Source: Caryophanales bacterium UBA1624 (GTDB lineage: Bacteria; Bacillota_I; Bacilli_A; RFN20; CAG-826). Taken from it: 16,744 nt of DNA. Each line of letters begins with the position of its first letter. The first letter of the stretch is position 1. The notes below the pieces were generated by a model. It was not told the DNA's origin. It was given only the letters and a program-made list of their open reading frames with translations, and did no database searches. This document shows, one piece after another, positions 13,281-16,744 of this stretch. A program made the translations under genes and the position numbers. Location: NCBI GenBank assembly GCA_002321395.1, contig DCMK01000066.1, forward strand, positions 1,924 to 18,667, written 5' to 3'.

Positions 13281-13285
13281 ACCCT
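13260..13285 (-). terminator. Hairpin after the giant lipoprotein gene, embedded in the XRE promoter
   Basis: On the minus strand AGGGTTTGCCC (13285-13275) pairs with GGGAAGCCCT (13269-13260) through one bulged G and one G-U pair, around loop AATTC. It starts six bases after the lipoprotein stop. The following bases (CTTAAAAT) are a poor T run, so termination would be weak. Its 5' arm contains the -35 of the XRE gene. Confidence 0.45.
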
Positions 13286-13291
13286 TCCTTA

Positions 13292-16200
13292 TCAGCCGGT
13301 ATATGAGGTTGTGTAATACTTGGCGGAGGCGAAGACGCCGGAAGTCGCATAGCCTTGGTTGTAGAAAGTGGATGTATAGGCATCGGCGGCGTGGACGGTT
13401 TTGCTCTGATGCTTCTTCGAGGAGAGGCCGTGGAAGGTGAGCTCATCGTCGGAGGAAGGAGATCCCGGAGTCCAAACGGGCACGTAAACCCCTGTGGAAA
13501 CGTTGGCCAAGCTTGCGTTCAGGCTGAGGTCGAAGACGGCCTTTCCAAAAAGCCCTTTGACTATGCCCAAAGAGGCGGAGAGAGAAGTCAGCGTCTTTGC
13601 CTTGGCTCCATTGGCCGTGATTTCTTTCCCTTGGATGCTCGCTTTGATAGGTCCATAGAGGACCGAAGTAAGGGAGGAGAGGTTCAAAGCCAGGTCCCAT
13701 TGCGCGCCTTGATCTTGGCTTTGGTAAACGTAAGAGGTCACGAATTCCTCCCCGTGCAACGAGGAGGGGGTTTCCTCTTCGGCGGAGGAGGATGTGATTT
13801 TGTCCATGATGGTGGAGCTGAGCCCTAGAACGTATCCGCAAAGCCAGTTGAGCAAATTGGCGGAGAAATCGCTGGCTTTGACCTTGGCGTAATCCTCCGT
13901 GTCGTCGCTGATGGCGTTGTCGTGGACGCGGTGGAAGAAGAAAGTCCCGTCTTGGTCGTTCCCGGAAGTGTGGTAATACATTTCCACATAGCGGGTTCCG
14001 CCGAAAAGCTCTTTCGTGTTGACGCCGATCACCATCGGCACGCTGATGACGCCGATGATTTTGACCTCCGCGCCCGTTAAGGCCACGAAGAAGGAGAAAT
14101 TCACGTCGAGGCTGAAAAGCGACGACAGCGCCTTGATATTGGCCTTCCCGGAAAGATGGTAGGTGGATTGGCCGTTTTCATCTTCCCCTAAGGTCGCCGA
14201 TCCCAAGGCGTAATCGACCAAAGTCGGCAAAGAGGAATAATCGACTGCCTTGCTTTCGTTGTTTTTCAAATCCGCAACGGCAAGGTCTTCCTTGCTGAAG
14301 GGGGATTTCGGAACGGCGGTCTCCAACTGAAGGAAGAGCTCTTTTTCGCCCAAATCGACTTGGACCCGCAACAGGCTTAAGCCCGATTCGCCGAAGACAA
14401 TCCGCAAGGAAACGTCGCTGGCGCTCCCCAAGAGGGATTTCGAGACGACCACGTCCAAAACATCTCCGGTTTTCGTGGCTGAAAGCAGGATCTTCTCCGT
14501 CAGCAGAGGAGCGATTTGCCCTTGGGCCAATTTCGCGATTAATGTGGTGGCGATCGTGTCTTTGGCGTCGGTGAAGCGAGTGAAACGCGAATCGCTCGAA
14601 TTCAGCAACCCTCCCAGGCAACTCAACAGCGAGTTGAGGGAAGAGATGGTGAAGCGCCCATACATTGGATCGGAACTTGGCTCGGTGATGTTCCCGTAAT
14701 TGAGGTCTTTGTAGCCGTCCACCCCCGAATTCTTTTTGTCGTTTTTGGAACTATAGCCAAAGAGCATGTTCCCATTTGAATCTTCGTCCCCGTCGATCTG
14801 AATCGAAATGGCGTGCTCGTTCAAATAGTCCTTTTTCCGGTCAAGGAACACTCCTTGTCCCATCGCGGTTTTCTCTTCCAAATTGAACGCAAACCTGCCT
14901 TCGAAGGCGAATCCTTCTTCCGTCAGGGGCGATTTGCCGCCAAGGGAAGCGAAGCGGGTGTCCTCGCTGACCGCGGTGGTGCCTTTGTCGAGGAGATATC
15001 CTTTGAACTTCGCCTCCAAAGAATGCGATTGGAAAAGGTCCTCCAGCTGGTCGGAAAGAGAAGGGAGATGATCCATTTCCGCATAGGAGATGGGGTCAAA
15101 ATCCCCGGAGGAGGAGACGTAATCGCTCACCTGAAGGGTCCCCTCGATCCCGAAATACCCGATGGTGAAACCTTTGAAAGTGATTTCGGCTAAGGCCAAA
15201 TCCGTTCCCGAGAGGGTCAGCTCCAAGCTTCCGGAACTTCCCGCTTTGGTCAAATCCAAGTTCGCGTAGATGCGGTTGTCACGGCATTCCAGCTTGGTGA
15301 TGGTATCTAAAATATGTTCGTAATGGCCTTCGACGATATCTTTGCCGACTTGGCTTTCTTTAATGGAATCGATTGCGCTGGAAATCGAATTTGCGGCGGA
15401 AAGAAGGGTCGTCAGGTATTTGTTGGAAATGGAAGGGTCGCCGAGGAGATTCGCAAATGCGCTCCACAAGGCGTCTGCGGTCGTTTTGGAGGTCTTGGCT
15501 TTGAAGATTCCGTTGACGTCCATATAGATTTGCTGATCGGGGCCCCCATCTAAAAAGCGGGCTTGGATATACTTGCTTTCTTTTTCGCCTTGGAAAGAGG
15601 CAAGCGCGGACAGGTCGTTGATGCGCCCACCCTGAAAATCGGCCTGGCCGGAGACTTCGAAAACGGCCTTTTCATCGATCGCGGGATGGCCGATGGCCAC
15701 ATCGGTATCGGGGACTTCCTCTTCTTTGTGCGTTAAGACGAGCCCGTTTTTTCGGACCCCGTCTTCCTCGTGGAAGCTAGAGAGGGAAAAGGCGGATTTA
15801 CCCGCGTAGGTCGCAATCCTCTCCCACAAGTCGATCGAGTTGTCCAGCTCGAGGTAAGAGTCTTTTCCTTCGGGGGGCAAAATGGAGGTTCCACCGCTCA
15901 GGAAATCCGCGGACAGAGTAAGGGAAAACCCTCCGGGAAGGTCCCCGGAGGCGCCTTCCACCCCTTTCGCGGGGAAATCGATCCCGGAGAGGGAATAGGA
16001 TTCATCGCTTTTCAAGCCGATGGAATAGATGTGCTCGCCAATTGGGAGCTTCCAAAGGAAATAACCCGATCCTGCGGAGATTTCTCTGATTTCATCCAAA
16101 GACGAGGAAATAGCGCCCCAATCGAAGGACGTTTTTTCCACGCTGGTCTTCGGAGAAGGGGAAAAAGCATAGCTGGATAGGATTTGCAGGATGTCGTCGA

Positions 16201-16744
16201 TGATCCAATCCAAACGCCCAAATTCATATTGGAAGATTCCTCCGGTGATGGAGTCATGGCTTTCCCCGCCCTCCTCGTAGGTGTAGGCAGCGGTGGAGAC
16301 TTGGTAACGGACCTCGTAGGGGTCTTGCTTCTCTTGCGGGCAGGACAAGGCGAAGTAGAGCTGGTCGTCTACCAAAGAGGCCTCGATTTTCCTTTGCCCC
16401 AGCCCGTTATAGGAAACGGGCGCGGATAAGGAGAAAGACAAATCGTGGAGGGAAAGCCCCTCTAAGGAAAAGGAAAGGGACCCACCGGCCAAGTCAAAGA
16501 CATTCTTTTCGCCCGCGGTCAGAACCGCTTCGTTCAAGGAAAGAGTGAAGCCGGAGGCGAAGGAATTGCGCACGTTGTCCGCCAAAGCTTTCGCCCCGAT
16601 CGCGGTTTGGGTTTGGCTGGAGGATTCCTCCTCCTTTTGATTCGAGGCAGAGGATGGAGAACTCCCTGCGCAAGAAGAGAGGGCCAAAGAAAGAAGCAGG
16701 GCCCCATAACGCACAAAAGAGGCGGGGCCGGTGCCCAACCTCCT
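13292..16744 (-). CDS. Giant repeat-built lipoprotein of unknown function (start outside window)
   Basis: More than 1,148 residues, not recognised. The N-terminus has a hydrophobic stretch (GALLLSLAL) and lipobox L-S-S-C (the Cys codon lies about 22 codons after the TTG at 16738), so it should be lipid-anchored outside the cell. A Ser/Glu-rich linker of about 20 residues follows. The body shows about four divergent copies of a 250-280-residue module. Each has a strand block with a Gly turn (near 91, 360, 609 and 859), a Tyr-rich strand (126, 403, 658, 917), an amphipathic helix with Leu/Trp (175-189, 419-433, 698-713, 955-972) and another strand block. The C-terminal 40 residues are rich in Tyr, Ser and Thr. 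The open frame runs off the window as Arg-Arg before the TTG, which suits a signal-peptide n-region, so the true start lies beyond 16744. Confidence 0.75.
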   Translation of the reverse strand, partial: RRLGTGPASFVRYGALLLSLALSSCAGSSPSSASNQKEEESSSQTQTAIGAKALADNVRNSFASGFTLSLNEAVLTAGEKNVFDLAGGSLSFSLEGLSLHDLSFSLSAPVSYNGLGQRKIEASLVDDQLYFALSCPQEKQDPYEVRYQVSTAAYTYEEGGESHDSITGGIFQYEFGRLDWIIDDILQILSSYAFSPSPKTSVEKTSFDWGAISSSLDEIREISAGSGYFLWKLPIGEHIYSIGLKSDESYSLSGIDFPAKGVEGASGDLPGGFSLTLSADFLSGGTSILPPEGKDSYLELDNSIDLWERIATYAGKSAFSLSSFHEEDGVRKNGLVLTHKEEEVPDTDVAIGHPAIDEKAVFEVSGQADFQGGRINDLSALASFQGEKESKYIQARFLDGGPDQQIYMDVNGIFKAKTSKTTADALWSAFANLLGDPSISNKYLTTLLSAANSISSAIDSIKESQVGKDIVEGHYEHILDTITKLECRDNRIYANLDLTKAGSSGSLELTLSGTDLALAEITFKGFTIGYFGIEGTLQVSDYVSSSGDFDPISYAEMDHLPSLSDQLEDLFQSHSLEAKFKGYLLDKGTTAVSEDTRFASLGGKSPLTEEGFAFEGRFAFNLEEKTAMGQGVFLDRKKDYLNEHAISIQIDGDEDSNGNMLFGYSSKNDKKNSGVDGYKDLNYGNITEPSSDPMYGRFTISSLNSLLSCLGGLLNSSDSRFTRFTDAKDTIATTLIAKLAQGQIAPLLTEKILLSATKTGDVLDVVVSKSLLGSASDVSLRIVFGESGLSLLRVQVDLGEKELFLQLETAVPKSPFSKEDLAVADLKNNESKAVDYSSLPTLVDYALGSATLGEDENGQSTYHLSGKANIKALSSLFSLDVNFSFFVALTGAEVKIIGVISVPMVIGVNTKELFGGTRYVEMYYHTSGNDQDGTFFFHRVHDNAISDDTEDYAKVKASDFSANLLNWLCGYVLGLSSTIMDKITSSSAEEETPSSLHGEEFVTSYVYQSQDQGAQWDLALNLSSLTSVLYGPIKASIQGKEITANGAKAKTLTSLSASLGIVKGLFGKAVFDLSLNASLANVSTGVYVPVWTPGSPSSDDELTFHGLSSKKHQSKTVHAADAYTSTFYNQGYATSGVFASAKYYTTSYTG

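Noticed and set aside
16736..16744. AGGAGG followed by TTG as ribosome site and start of the giant lipoprotein
   Set aside because: The spacing is zero bases, too short for initiation. Read in frame, AGGAGG gives Arg-Arg, a good signal-peptide n-region, so the gene probably starts beyond the window.
1..16744. CRISPR arrays, tRNA/rRNA genes, insertion sequences, phage or toxin-antitoxin genes
   Set aside because: No spaced direct repeats, cloverleaf-like segments, transposase or integrase motifs, or small paired frames with ribosome sites were seen on either strand.

Overview
The window (about 50% GC) looks like chromosomal core sequence from a Gram-positive, single-membrane bacterium of the Firmicutes (Bacilli), on or near the Mollicutes/Erysipelotrichia branch. 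This placement is inferred. It rests on several lipoproteins with classical lipoboxes, a GntR-type regulator heading an ABC-2 transporter operon, oligoendopeptidase F, Hsp33, a CIRCE element in front of clpB, and a ClpB that lacks the N-terminal domain, as Mollicutes ClpB proteins do. No tRNA, rRNA, CRISPR array, transposase, phage gene or integrase was seen. There is no stretch over 300 bases without a gene, and neighbouring genes often overlap.

Layout. 1-590 (+): 3' part of a Cof-type HAD phosphatase. 578-1213 (-): small membrane protein of unknown role. 1261-2256 (+): HD-domain phosphohydrolase. 3801-2228 (-): acyl-ACP thioesterase translationally coupled to Hsp33 (hslO). 3879-6335 (+): GntR regulator, ABC ATPase and ABC permease, with overlapping reading frames. 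6375-8410 (+): S41-peptidase-like lipoprotein followed by a 113-residue unknown protein. 8425-10627 (+): CIRCE-controlled clpB. Two facing terminators follow. 16744-10788 (-): a giant repeat-built lipoprotein (start outside the window), a membrane-anchored XRE regulator, and pepF.

Functional themes are proteostasis and redox stress (ClpB, Hsp33, PepF), envelope or surface functions (two lipoproteins, ABC exporter-like unit, membrane-bound regulator), and small-molecule housekeeping (HAD, HD, thioesterase).

The most striking non-gene signal is in the promoters. Five genes that begin transcription units (starts 1261, 3801, 3879, 6375, 13244) have a -10 box (TAAAAT or TATAAT) ending only 5-7 bases before the ATG and no Shine-Dalgarno sequence, which predicts leaderless mRNAs. 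clpB and pepF carry strong AGGAGG ribosome sites, and other genes carry weaker ones. The second striking signal is the giant lipoprotein, which shows about four divergent copies of a roughly 250-280-residue strand-helix-strand module.
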